Positions 9,597-22,000 of a DNA stretch of 64,000 nt are shown one piece after another; positions within the stretch are counted from its first letter, which is position 1, and each line of letters begins with the position of its first letter. The notes under the pieces are model-generated. The model did not search any database. It was not told the origin of the DNA and saw nothing but the letters and a program-made list of their open reading frames with translations. Origin of the DNA: Eurosta solidaginis. Taxonomy: Eukaryota; Arthropoda; Insecta; Diptera; Tephritidae. The DNA is taken from contig NC_090319.1 of the NCBI RefSeq assembly GCF_040869045.1, positions 278,477,693-278,541,692 on the forward strand. Direction: 5' to 3'. The position numbers were made by a program, and so were the translations under genes.

Positions 9597-10578
9597 GCTG
9601 AAAGTTTTTCTTCTTTTTCTAGCTTACGAAAGACGTTTTTCAGAACTTTTTCATCCACCCAAAAAAAGTTATGAATTTTTAAAAAAATACCGTTTTCGTT
9701 TTCAAAATGCTATAAAGTTTTCAAAAATTCACAGTTTGGGATCTGTTTTTTTTAAATTTGTTTTTAAACGTAATTTTCGGAAAAGATACAAAGAAACTTT
9801 TAAAGTTTTTTTTGTTTGTAATTTTTCAGTTTTTCGAGATTTTACGAATTTCGTAATTTTTTTTTCTCATAAAAAAACTTCAATCAATTCTGCAATCATC
9901 CCCACTAATCCCGGAGTGGGCTGATTATTTTAATTTTTTTATTTTATTTAATTGAAAAAAAAAAAACTTTAAAAATTTTTTTGTACTTTTTCCGAAAAGT
10001 ACATTTAAAAACAAATTTAAAAAAAAAAAGATCCCAAACGGTCAATTTTTGAAAAAGTTATAGCATTTTGAAAAAAACATCGTTTTTTTTTTTAAATTCA
10101 TAACTTATTTTGAGTTGGACGCCGTTTTTTGTTTTCAAACTGCTTTAACTTTTTCAAAAATTTACCGTTTGGGATCTTTTTTTTTTTTAAATTTGTTTTT
10201 AAATGTACTTTTCGGAAAAAATACAAAAAAATTTTTAAAGTTTTTTTTTTTTCAATTAGTGGGGATGATTGCAGTATTGATTGAAGTTTTTTATGAGAAA
10301 AAAAAATGGCGAAATTCGAAAAATCTCGAAAAACTGAAAAATTAAAAAAAAAAAACTTTAAAAATTTGTTTGTATTTTTTCCGAAAAGTACATTTAAAAA
10401 CAAATTTAAAAAAAAGATCCCAAACGGTAAATTTTTGAAAAAGTTATAGCATTTTGAAAACAAAAGCGGTGTTTTTTTAAAAATTCATAACTTTTTTTGA
10501 GTTGGATGAAAAAATTTGAAAAAATTCAAAAAAATGTCTTTCGTAAGCTAGAAAAAGAAGAACAACTTTCGGCCAATT
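9597..10578. repeat. Complex foldback: four alternating arms of an A/T-rich repeat
   Basis: The phrases GGATCTTTTTTT...AAATTTG, TTTTCGGAAAA and AAAGTTTTTTT recur in forward order at 9661-9890 and 10125-10255 and in reverse order at 9950-10120 and 10290-10500. Short centres contain CCCCACTAAT or ATTAGTGGGG. The outermost arms (9597-9659 and 10504-10578) share TCTTTCGTAAGCTAGAAAAA in opposite orientation. It is non-coding and could fold into nested hairpins. Confidence 0.75.
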
Positions 10579-10621
10579 CTAAAGGGGTCGGGTTCAAAAT
10601 TGGTCGAAATGGGATGGAATA

Positions 10622-11040
10622 CCCCATATACATATGCACTTAAACTTTATATGTGCTGCCAAGTGCACCACTTTATCTACACTTATGAAACTGTTTAGCA
10701 GAAAATTAGAACTGCTAACTTCCAGTATGCATTTTACTCAGTTGCAACTGAAATATGTCTCTCCATTTTATCACTATTTTCCACTTCTATGACCGAAAAG
10801 TGTATGTGTCCACGATTCATCGCAACCGTTTCAGCTATAAGCTATACACTATGACCAAAAGACGTGTGTGTCTCCGATTAAGCACAGCCCATTTTGAAGC
10901 GGGCTATTTAACCACTGATGCGAGTCTTCAATAATTGTCGCTAGATAGGTCTCCTAAAGATTATCTAAGTGATTATAAGCGTTTCTTTACCCGAAAATGT
11001 GATATATATACATGTAAAAGAAGCACGGCTATTGTTATTA
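10622..11040 (-). repeat. Right arm of the 6.2-kb inverted-repeat pair
   Basis: Reverse-complement partner of 4881-5297. Homology includes GCGATGAATCGTGGAC, GGTCATAG and the outer ACAATAGCC region near 11030. Identity is clearly below 100%, so the pair is old compared with the intron hairpin at 4.4 kb. Confidence 0.75.
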
Positions 11041-11107
11041 TACTGCTCTTTTCCTTCTTCTGTTTCATTACATTTACTTTGCTTCTTTTGTCGTTTCAAT
11101 TTCTCAT

Positions 11108-11410
11108 CTTATACCCAGCCTGTATTTGCTCACAAGGGTATTTTAACTTGGATTGGATAACGGCTATACGTAATGCCATAAAGGAATCGAGAGTGATATA
11201 GACTTCCTTTTATCAATATTATCAGCATCCAAAAAGATTATGACTGAGCCATGCCCGACCGTCCATCCAACCTGCCGTTAAAAATACAACTAAATTGGGA
11301 AAAATTTGGCAATGCATTAGGAAACACAGCCAATGTGATGAAACTTATAACGCAAGATAAAAAATTGAGAAAGACTTTGGAAAATGGGAGTGGCACCATC
11401 AACACAAACA
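11108..11410 (+). mobile_element. Old, 3'-truncated INE-1-like element (family 1)
   Basis: It opens TTATACCC...GGGTAT and follows the family-1 order (TTGGATTGGATAACGGCTAT, ATCGAGAGTGATATAGACTTCC, GACTGAGCCATGCCCG, GAAACTTATAACGCAAGAT, AATGGGAGTGGCACCA) with many substitutions and gaps. It is much more diverged than the four other copies in the window. Confidence 0.65.
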
Positions 11411-12423
11411 CTTCAAGGTTTTGTTAAGAGCCAGCGAACCCAAGCAGACTTTGTTCTAACGGAATTTTCCACATTTTTCTCATACACCTCGCTTTCAACC
11501 AACCCCTCTCTTGAAACAAAATGTGTATGATCCAGTACCCAAAAAACAAGTGATTTTATCGTACAGTTTTATCAATTTTTATCGGGAAAAACCCATAGAA
11601 ATTTATAATGCCATTTACCGCAATTTTTAGGCAGCAAGGTTAACTGCTTTTTCCTTGTTATTGAGAATAGAGATTACAAAATTTCACGTGCCAATGGTGT
11701 TTCTGAGTTTCACTTCTCCATCAGCTAGATTTCTAGGTGCTGAACTATGAACTCGATTACAACTGCGTCCACATTGATATTAAGGCAGATGCCTCTACCC
11801 GTTTGCATGCCCCGTTACGTATTTTGTAACTTCATTTAACTTTATGTGCGTTATTCCTTAAAAATAAGATATCTTATGCTTAAGTACTCATTGAAATTGG
11901 AAATTTGAAATATTTAAAAATCAATCTGCAGTGAATTTTTTACGTCTTTTGAGGTTAAGGCCATACCATGACCAGTTGGGCCAATTCATATAGCGTATTC
12001 GGATTCAGCGCCTCAAAATGCAAAGAAAGCATGAGCCGATTTACCTGAACCGGCTACTTTTAATTTTTTTGTATAGATGTGTTCACAAAAAATTAGATCA
12101 GCTTTTTTTAATTTTTGTTGTGCCAGAAAAATTAATATACCAAATCTAGGAGAATAGAAGGGATGAACAATTATCTCAGTTGAAAGTTGTGAATATAATA
12201 TATAAGTAAATTTTTACACTAGAATCTAATTCATCTAATTTTGAGGGAGCAATTAAACTTTGAAACTCGATTTCCCAACATTTTTATTTTGGCACGTTCA
12301 TGCTTCTGGCAAGCGGGCGACGATATGTACTTACATATGTTCATATTTATATATATATATACATATGTATGTATGAATATACATAAGTCTTTTAACTATT
12401 TATTTTCAAGTTTTTCAGTGATT
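11411..12423. other. Unassigned, with one hammerhead-like Penelope-end remnant
   Basis: No genes are seen. On the minus strand 11724-11699 reads CTGATGG, 14 nt, then GAAAC. It aligns with the loop of the intron hairpin at 4417-4450, including the flanking AGAAGTGAAA. The rest is AT-rich sequence without repeats I can place. Confidence 0.45.
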
Positions 12424-14366
12424 TTATACCCAGCTGAGCAGAGCTCACAGAGTATATTAACTTTGTTCGCATATCGGTAATCTGTAACGGCATAAACTAA
12501 TCGAGATAGATATAGACTTCTATATATCAAAATGATCTGGGTGAAAAAATAAATTCATTTTGCCATGTCCGTCCGTCCGTCCGTCTGTAAACACGATAAC
12601 TTGAGTAATTTTTGAGGTATCTTGATGAAATTTGGTATGTAGGTTCCTGGTCATCTCAGATCGATATTTAAAATGAACGAAATCGGACTACAACCACTTT
12701 TTCGATGTCGAAAATTTCGAAAAACAGAAAAAGTGCGTTGACCTTATGACGCAAAATAGAAAATTAGAAAAATTTTGGACAATGGGCGTGGCACCGCCCA
12801 CTTTTAAAAGAAGGTAATTTAAAAGTTTTGCAAGCTGTAATTTGGCAGTCGTTGAAGATATCATGATGAAATTTGGTAGGCACGTTACTCCTATATGTGT
12901 GCTAAATAAAAATTAGCGAAATCGGATGACGAATACGCCCACTTTTAAAAAAATTGTTTTTTTAAAGTCAAATTTAAACGAAAAATGTATGTCAACATTC
13001 AACTCCAGTAATGATATGGTGCAACAAAATACGAAGATAAAAGAAAATTTCAAAATGGGCGTAAATCCGCCCTTTTTCAATTAATTCGTCTAGAATACTT
13101 CTAATGCCATAGTCGAACAAACATTTACCAATCCTTGTGAAATTTGGTAGGGACATAGATTCTATGACGAAAACTGTTTTCTGTGAAAATGGGCGAAATC
13201 GGTTGAAGACACGCCCAGTTTTTATACACAGTCGACCGTCTGTCCTTCCGCTCGGCCGTTAACACGATAACTTGCGCAAAAAACGATATATCTTAACTAA
13301 ACTTAGTTCACGTACTTACCTGAAGTCACTTTATCTTGGTATAAAATATGGCCGAAATCCGACAATTACCACGCCCACTTTTCCGATATCGAAAGTTACG
13401 AAAAATAATAAAATGCCATAATTCTATACCAATTATGAAAAAAGAGATGAAACATGGTAATTGAATTGGTTTATTGACGCAAAATATAACTTTACAAAAA
13501 AATGGGTGTGACACCTACCATATTAAGTAGAAGAAAGTAGAAGAAAAGTTCTGCAGGGCGAAATCAAAAGCCCTTGGAATCTTGGCAGGAATACTGTTCG
13601 TGGTATGACATATATAAATAAATTAGCGGTATACAACAGATGATTTTCTGGGTCACCCTGGTCCACATTTTGGTCGATATCTCGAAAACGCCTTCACATA
13701 TACAACTAGGGTCAACTCCCTTTTAAACCCCTCATTAATACTTTTAATTTGATACCCATATCGTACAAACACATTCCAGAGTCACCCCTGATCCACCCTT
13801 ATTGCGATATCTCGAAAAGGCGTCCACCTATAGAACTAAGGCCCACTACGTTTTAAATAATCATTAACACCTTTCATTTGATACACATGTCATACAAACA
13901 CATTCCAGGGTTACCCTAGGTTCATTTTGCTAAATGGTGATTTTCCCTTATTTTGTCTCCAAAGCTCTCAGCTGAGTATGTACCCTGCAAAAATCGCGAG
14001 TAGTCCATGCATGCATGTATGGAGTACTCGCTATGGACCAACCGAGTGCTCCAAAATTAACCACAATTCATACAAAAAATATGGTCCAATTAACATTTCG
14101 ATGTTCTAGGACTGGACCATATACTCCAGCTCCGCATTACATCAGAGTAATCCATGGAGTACCCACAGTCCAATAAACATCGTGTAGTGTTTACAATCGT
14201 TAAAAACGAGCAATAATCGGCTTAAAATGTGTTCGTGTAGAAACATGAGTTGGTCCATTGCTGCATTACAGTGGAGTATAATGGAAAGTACTTCAGTGGA
14301 CCACATGATCCAACGATTTTTGCAGGGTAATGTTCGGTTACACCCGAACTTAGCTTTCCTTACTTG
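12424..14366 (+). mobile_element. INE-1/DINE-1-like Helentron derivative, family 1, with nested TA-MITE
   Basis: Complete non-coding copy. The 5' hairpin TATACCC...GAGTATA is followed by a GTCCGTCCGTCC run, several CACGCCC/GGGCGTGG blocks, and about two and a half minisatellite units (13650-13960). Then come the sub-terminal CTGAGTATG, the 3' hairpin GTTCGG-TTACAC-CCGAAC and the end CCTTACTTG. The layout (5' hairpin, internal minisatellite, 3' hairpin near the end) fits Helentron-associated non-autonomous elements. A 345-bp MITE interrupts it at 13983. Confidence 0.7.
13983..14327. mobile_element. TA-MITE with 14-bp terminal inverted repeats
   Basis: The ends CCCTGCAAAAATCG (13983-13996) and CGATTTTTGCAGGG (14314-14327) are exact inverses, flanked by TA on both sides. 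Removing the element and one TA restores GAGTATGTAATGTTCGG, the sequence seen uninterrupted in the copy at 53660-55710. The TA duplication points to a Tc1/mariner-type mobilising enzyme. It is 345 bp and non-coding. Confidence 0.88.
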
Positions 14367-15030
14367 TTTGAACAGTCATTGTATAACAAAGAATGGAAAA
14401 ATTTTTTTTATCGATTTTGTTACGCTGCTTGCTTGAGATATTCAAATTATGTACATATATGAACAAAATATAATAAACTTTAAGATAAACCGGTAGTGAT
14501 TTTACGACCGTGTTCTCTTCCAAATCCATTTCAATGACTTCTTAGCTAAATATTTCAACAAATTTGTAACGGTTGTACATATGTATACTAATAACAAAGC
14601 TTTTTGAAGTAATACTTCTTAGGTGAGTTATGAAAAATTGATGAGAGCGAAATTTAAAAAAATGTAAGGCAAAAGTAAAAAATTTAAAATGCAGTTCGTG
14701 TGTATTAGAGATATACGAAGCCGATAAATGCCGCCGCCGAATGTCAAAAATATCGGCGCGGTGGTGGCGGCGTCCGGCGCGTTACTATATTTTCTCGTTT
14801 AAGACTGTTTAGGCCATTTATTGTTCATGTCGAAAATTGGTCGGATATGGTCGAAAGTGGTATCAACGGATGCGCATCACTGCCAGTTATAAGAAACTAA
14901 TCGCGAAATTTAACTCATTCTTACTGTTCAAAATATATTTAAAAAAACAGGCGTTTTCGATGTCAGCTTATCACGGACTTTGCATCGCCCAATTTACCAA
15001 GTTATTAAAACAAAACACTGAAAAAAAGCT
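14367..15030. other. Unassigned, with a GC-rich GCCGCCGCC patch
   Basis: No genes are seen. GATAAATGCCGCCGCCGAA at about 14724-14742 and the following GGCGCGGTGGTGGCGGCG stretch contrast with the AT-rich surroundings. Similar CCGCCGCCGGTAT and ATCGGCG sequence, inverted, is at 17390-17455. Confidence 0.4.
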
Positions 15031-16704
15031 ATATAATAAATATTCCTAAGCTACTTGAATCGCTTATCACAAAACAATTTACTTTTAGAGTATCTTCCAT
15101 TAGTTGACTTTTACAACATGGATTTTGCAAGGGTCTACGGTGTCCAACTTGCTTGAGTTTACAACCTTTGTATCCAACAGTTTTAAGACTAATTGTGAAG
15201 TTGATGTTGTTTATACTGATTTTAGTAAGGCCTTTGATAAAGTTTCTCATTCCATACTTTTATTCAAACTTGATCGGTTAGGATTTCCTCCATTGTTCCT
15301 CTCTTGTATTTCTTCTTATTTAAAGCAAAGAAAACAAACAGTTATATTCAATAATTGCTGGTCTCGGTTGATAAACGTATCTTCTGGGGTTCCACAAGCC
15401 AGCCACCTTGGCCCAGTTTTGTTCGTGCTGTTCATTAACGACCTTCCAAGTGTTTTGAAGCACTACAAGCCGTTGATGTAGGTACGCTGATGATGTCAAA
15501 CTTATAATTCCTATCCGCTTACCCGTGGATAGGGCATTATTTCAGGCTGATCTGAATTATATAGTTAATTGGTGTAATGTAAACGCCTTGTCACTAAACC
15601 TGCCGAAGTGTAAGTTCATGTGTTTTACAAGGAGGTCCTTTCAATCCCTTGATTATGCTATTGACGATTATTTAATCAAGTTAACTTTATTGATTTAGGC
15701 GTTTCAATGGAGCCAAAACTGGATTTTAAATTTCATATTGAATCTTGTGTGAATAGGGCTAACGGTACTTTGGCTTTCGTTAAGCGTTGGTCTAAAGAAT
15801 TCAATGACCCATACAAAAACTCTCTTTATATCGTTGGTCAGGCCTCTTTTGGAATACGCTTCAATAATTTGGAATCCGCGTTGTCAAGTTCATTCTGACA
15901 AGCTGCAATCGGTCCAGAAACAATTTTTGCTTTTTGCTTTAAAACACTCACCATGGGATCCCTCAAAAAATCTTCCCCCCTACTGCAACCGGTTAAAACT
16001 ATTACAGTTATTTATTGTAAAACTAATAAGAAGGTCAATAAATAGTCCATTTTTGCTTGGTGAAATCAAGTTTAATGTTCCAATTGGGCCATCTAGACAT
16101 TTTATTTAAATTTTTGTAGCTACATGCAGATCGAATTTTGAAATGCACAAACCACTTCGCTGTTTATGTCATAATTTTAATAAACTGTAAAAATGTTGAC
16201 ACCTGTGTCTCATTTTTTAGTATTAAAAAATTTCTTTTAACCACATTAAATTTGTAATTTGAAATGAAGCAAAAAACGCTAAGCCGCGAAAATACGGTTC
16301 AACCCTCTATTTCAAATATAAAATACGAGTTATTGAAACTTCATCATTATTTTTATATGTATGTACTCAAATTTATTCTATTTAAATTTTGTCTACTATT
16401 ACTTTGCTCTATTGTTGTCAGTTTCATAAATTCTCGTGTGCCCCTTCCGGGAAAATAGCTCCATCATGAGTACTCTGCGTGAGGTCTTTTTGAGATACTT
16501 ACAGGAATTCATTTACTACGTTTTAACTTCTCCTTACTTGTTAGTTTTGTCAAGCGTTTAATTAAATACTGTTTAAATATTATTTTAAAATATTGCATAT
16601 GTTATTTATATCGTACATTATATCTTTAAATTAAGTGTCTGTATATTTGGTCTGTATGATTGTTTAATTTGTAGAATGATAAATTAAATTAAATTAAATT
16701 AAAA
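15031..16704 (+). mobile_element. LINE of the Jockey/CR1 supergroup, 5'-truncated, broken
   Basis: The reverse-transcriptase order is readable: IPKLLESL (15040), VVYTDFSKAFDKVSHS (about 15210), SGVPQASHLGPVLF (about 15385; the usual PQG is PQA), then YADDVKL (about 15484) after a small frame slip. Next are VNALSLNLPKCKFMCFTRR and LVRPLLEYASIIWNP. Stops and frame changes at 15480, 15700 and 15800 break it. A 3' UTR leads to an AATTA-repeat tail at 16680-16704. It has no RNase H, unlike the LINE at 1-2310. Clade assignment is by motif style only. Confidence 0.75.
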
Positions 16705-18060
16705 GATTAATAATGAACAATGAATTCAAATAAAATGACCCTCGGCGAACATGTTTTCAAATTATTCTCAAGTTGTTAAAAAAGCAAATTAACCAAAAAA
16801 GGTGCCGATTTTTTTTTTAATTTCTATTGCGATTGGCTGAAAGAATAAGCAAAATCAGTGACGCAAAATACTTTAGTAGGTTCTAGGGGCATAAACACCC
16901 CTTTGAATGATTCTTACCTCATATTTAAGTTGAGTATATATGTACGTATGAGAAGGGTTTGAAAAATCACTCTGGCTTACATTCAAACATCTGTTGTTTA
17001 TTTGCGAAACTATACAAAGCGTTTGAAATGTTAATTTTGATTTTCACAGTTCATCCTTCAACACCCAAGTCTCCCGCTTTGACATTTCCTAAAGTTGGCG
17101 GCCCTATCCAAAACTAGTCCCTTGGAGTGAATCACATTGATTATAGCCTATCAACCAAGTTTAGCGCCCTGTGCCACAATAGTCATGAGTATTAATAGAC
17201 CATTAATAGCAACCGTAAGCCGCCTTTGTGCGTGACCGCCAAGGAGCCACAAATAATTTAAAGAAATTGTGTTCGCAACGATTATTAGGAGTTAACTCCA
17301 GATGAAACTACGAGATATATAGACAAAAGTGTGACCATTTTATGTATCTCTATTTTTTTTCAGCAGACGCAGCAGTACCAATTCCAAAGACCACGCCGCC
17401 GCCGCCGGTATATAATACAGCCTACGCCACAGCCGCCGATAAAGTGATCGGCGTAAACCTCTAGTGTGTATTTTCGCTGCGAACTATACGAGCAAATTTG
17501 CTTTGAGTGGGACTTTCACCACGTGCGTGTTGAATTAGAATGAATGGTGGAAAAGGCAGCATTCGCTAGCGTTATTTAATTTCGGCAGTGCATTTTTAGG
17601 TATGTATGGATTTATGTATGCCTGCATTTTCAGTTCATATCAGCTGGACATATGCGTGTTAAGGTTGTTAATGGTTAAGAATGTATACATCTCTTGAAAA
17701 TATATATTTTCGTTAACAATTTCTAAGGAGATTTAATCTTTCTATACGTATAAATTAAGAATGATGCATATATGTTTGTATGCTGCTTATGGACTTCAAA
17801 ACCACTCCGCCAAAGTTGAAAGTTTTCACGATAGCTTCACAACTACCCGGAGTAATTTCCTGTGAAGTTTCTTTCCGTAACATGGACCGATGTATTTGAA
17901 CAAATTCCGTTCACTGTTCGATTTTCGTGTAATTTGGTGTATAGTTAGCCCTTTGCCTAGATTAGTATTTACGATTCTTTTTACTGATGGCAAAGAAGTA
18001 TAACTTCTCACGCACGTACATAAGTACGCGCATCCATTTTTTCATACAGAGTTCTTATTG
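16705..18060. other. Unassigned stretch
   Basis: No coding region is supported. It holds the second GC-rich CCGCCGCC patch (17390-17455), inverted relative to 14725-14790, so both may be ends of one decayed element that carries the LINE between them. The remainder is AT-rich. Confidence 0.35.
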
Positions 18061-18425
18061 TTGCAACAGAAAGCATTGCATCAAATTTCCGAGCAAGAAA
18101 CCGGGACAAGTTTATTATACTCGGCTTCCTATCGTAAAGGGATAGAAGATACATCTCAATCCGTTTCGGAGAAAATAAATGGAGACATGAGTTGCATATG
18201 ATCCATCAAGCATGAAAGACATTGAGAAAAACGCAGGGTTGAAAAATTTCTTAGACCACGTGAAAATCCTGCCAAGAGGTCGGTGTTATTCTATAACATA
18301 ATTCCTGGCACCTAACTGGGGTTCTTCCATTTGGTTGCCAAACAAATTCTGTTAACACTATGGACACATTAAATCTATGCGAAGTCTTTTATGGCCAGCC
18401 AGTTCAGTCTAACCTAAACTTATTA
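18061..18425 (+). mobile_element. LINE 3'-end fragment (same family as 30336-31430)
   Basis: It shares ATGATCCATCAAGCA, TTCTGGCACCT-like and CCAGCCAGTTCAG with the reverse complement of 30336-30700 and ends in TCTAACCTAAAC. This is the 3' UTR of an RNase H-type LINE; no protein-coding part is recognisable. Confidence 0.6.
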
Positions 18426-19078
18426 TGGAAACGTATATATATAGTACTATAAGATTTGGTTGTGATTTTTTGATGACAAATATAAGATTTTCTTTTTTTA
18501 TTTTAAACGAACAAAATTACTTTGGTGTGAATTTACCTTGTATTTTGCAAAGAAATTAATAAAAATAGCTCATTAAATCAAATAATTAATAACAAGTCAA
18601 AGTTTATTTCATTAAAAAATATTTAGTTTTTTGGGTTTTGTTTCCCCATTAAGCGATCCAACTAAATAACTGTAGGTTTGCCGAACGGTTTCTTTCCTGT
18701 GGAGCGGAAATTATTAAAAACCCTACTTAAGGGAATTCCAATTTTATTTAATGTTTTTGATCGAAAATAAATAATTAACCATAAATTAGTTTTGATAGGT
18801 AAAATAATCGTGAATGCTAAATTGATTCACCGCGAGTGGTAAACCGATCACCAAGACAGTGCAAATCGGTCCAAATTTGTTTTTTTTTTTTTGTATAAGT
18901 TGTAATGTATGCATATGTATATAATATACCTATGTACAAATTTGAAGAAAATTTTTAAAATAAAACTATATTAAATGAATAATCTAGGTGAGGCTGTGGT
19001 ACCAATATTTGCGGAATCCGCATTTAGGTTCGATTTAGTTCATATTCACTTCAAATAATACCTAAAAGGAAAACAAAC
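18426..19078. other. Unassigned AT-rich stretch
   Basis: I see no genes or clear repeats, only short homopolymer runs and TATA/CATA microsatellite-like sequence near 18905-18935. Confidence 0.4.
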
Positions 19079-22000
19079 AAGTAAGGAAGGTTAAGTTCTG
19101 GTGTAACCGAACACTACATACTCAGTTGAGAGCTATGGTGCCAACATAAGGGAAAATAGCCATGTAGGAAAATGAAACGAGAGAAACCCTGGAATGTGTA
19201 TCAAATGAAAGGCATTAAAGAGTATTTTATGAGGGAGTGGGCGATAGTTCTATAGGTGGATGCCATTTAGGGATATAGCCATAAAGGTGGATCAGGGTTG
19301 ACTCTAGAATGCGTTTCTACGATATGGGTATCAAATGAAAGGTGTTAATGAGTATTTTAAAAGGGAGTAATCCTTAGTTCCATAGGTGGACGCCGTTTCG
19401 AGATATCGCCACAAAGGTGGACCAGGGGTGACCCTAGAATTTGTTTGTACAATATGGGCATCAAACGAATGGTGTTAATGAGTATTTTAAAATGGAGTGG
19501 GCCTTAGTTCTATAGGTGGATGCCGTTTCGAAATATCGCCATAAAGGTGGACCAGGGGTGACTCTAGAATGTGTTTGTACGATATGGGTATCAAATTAAA
19601 GGTATTAATGAGGGTTTTAAAAGGGAGTGGTGGTTGTTGTGTAGGTGGTAGCCTTTTCGAGATATCGCCATAAAGGTGGACCAGGGGTGACTCTAGAATG
19701 CGTTTGTACGATATGGGTATCAAATAAAAGGTGTTAATGAGTATTTAAAAGGGAGTAATTCTTAGTTCCATAGGTGGACGCCGTTTCGAGATATCGCCAT
19801 AAAGGTGGACCAGGGGTGACCCTAGAATTTGTTTGTACAATATGGGTATCAAACGAAAGGTGTTAATGAGTATTTTAAAAGCGAGTGGGCCTTAGTTCTA
19901 TAGGTGGACGACGTTTCGAGATATCGCCATAAAGGTGGGCCAGGGGTGACTCTAGAATGCGTTTGTACGATATGGGTATCAAATGAAAGGTGTTAATGAG
20001 TATTTAAAAGGGAGTAATTCTTAGTTCCATAGGTGGACGCCGTTTCGAGATATCGCCATAAAGGTGGACCAGGGGTGACCCTAGAATTTGTTTGTACAAT
20101 ATGGGTATCAAACGAAAGGTGTTAATGAGTATTTTAAAAGCGAGTGGGCCTTAGTTCTATAGGTGGACGCCTTTTCGAGGTATCGCAATAAAGGTGGACC
20201 AGGGGTGACTCTAGACTTTGTTTGTACGATATGGGTATCAAATTAAAAGTATTAATGAGGGTTTTAAAAGGGAGTGGTGGTTGTTGTATAATAAAGGTGG
20301 ACCAGGGGTGACCCTAGAATTTGTTTGTACAATATGGGTATAAAAAGAAAGGTGTTTATGAGTATTTTAAAAGGGAGTGGACCCTAGTTCTATAGGTGGA
20401 CGCCGTTTCGAGATATCGCCATAAAGGTGGAGCAGGGGTGACCCTAGAATTTGTTTGTACAATATGGGTATCAAATGAAAGGTGTTAATGAGTATTTCTA
20501 AAAGGGAGTGGGCCTTCGTTCTATAGGTGTTCGCCTTTTCGATATATCGCCATAAAGGTGGACCAGGGGTGACTCTAGAATGTGTTTGTACGATATGGGT
20601 GTCAAATGAAAGGTGTTAATGAGTATTTTAAAAGGGCGTGGGGCTTAGTTCTATAGGTGGACGCCTTTTCGATATATCGCCATAAAGGTGGACCAGGGGT
20701 GACTCTAGAATGAGTTTGTACGATATGGGTATGAAATTAAAGGTATTAATGAATATTTTAAAAGGGAGTGGCCCTTAGTTTTATATGTGAAGGCGTTTTA
20801 CAGATATCGACCAAAATGTGGGCCAGGGTGACCCAGAACATCATCTGTTGGATACCGCTAATTTATTTATATATGTAATACCTGCCAAGATTTTAAGGGT
20901 TTTTTTATTTCGCCCTGCAGAACTTTTCATTTTCTTCTACTTAATATGGTAGGTGTCACAACCATTTTATAAAGTTTTTTCTAAAGTTATATTTCGCGTC
21001 AATAAAACAATCCAATTACCTTACCATGTTTCATCCCTTTTTTCGTATTTGGTATAGAATTATGGCATTTTCTCATTTTTCGTAATTTTCGATATCGAAA
21101 AAGTGGGCGTGGTCATAGTCGGATTTCGTTCATTTTTCATACCAAGATAAAGTGAGTCCAAGTAAGCACGTGAACTAAGTTCAGTAAAGATATGTCGATT
21201 TTTGCTCAAGTTATCGTGTTAAAGGCCATGCGGAAGGACAGACGGACGACTGTGTATAAAAACTGGGCGTGGCATCAACCGATTTCGCCCATTTTCACAG
21301 AAAACAATTAGCGTCATAAAATCTATGCCCCTACCAAATTTCAAAAGGATTGCTATATTTTTGTTCGACTTATGGCGTTAAAAGTATCCTAGACAAATTA
21401 AATGAAAAAGGGCGGAGCCACGCCCATTTTGAAATTTTCTGTTATTTTTGCATTTTGTTGCATCATATCATTATTGGAGTTGAATGTTGACATAATTTAC
21501 TTATATACTGTAAAGATATTAAATTTTTTGTTAAAATTTTACTTAAAAAAATTTTTTTTTTTTTAAGTGGGCGTGGTCCTTCTCCGATTTTGCTAATTTT
21601 TATTAATCGTACATATAGTAATAGGAGTAACGTTTCTGCCAAATTTCATCATGATATCTTCAACGATTGCCAAATTACAGCTTGGAAAAATTTTAAATTA
21701 CCTTCTTTTAAAAGTGGGCGGTGCCACGCCCATTGTCCAAAATTTTACTAATTTTCTATTCTGCGTCACAAGTTCAACTCACCTACCAAGTTTCGTCGCT
21801 TTAGCTGTCTTTTGTAATGAATTATCGCACTTTTTCGGTTTTTCGAAATTTTCGATATCGAAAAAGTGGGCGTGGTTATAGTCCGATATCGTTCATTTTA
21901 AATAGCGATCTGAGATGGTGCTCAGGAACCTACTTACCAAATTTCATCAAGATACCTCAAAATTTACTCAAGTTATCGTGTTAACGGACGGACGGACGGA

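Noticed and set aside
9035..9658. 207-codon open frame with YADD as an independent gene
   Set aside because: It is a chimera of a truncated RTE fragment and foldback sequence; its first 20 or so codons come from the foldback and it stops at a CAG to TAG mutation.
10098..10463. Phe/Lys-rich open frames (both strands) in the foldback
   Set aside because: They are translations of T- and A-rich palindromic DNA; the same peptide pieces appear on both strands because of the inversion.
19160..20840. CRISPR-like array
   Set aside because: The units are directly adjacent 130-bp minisatellite repeats in a eukaryotic mobile element, with no spacers and no cas genes.
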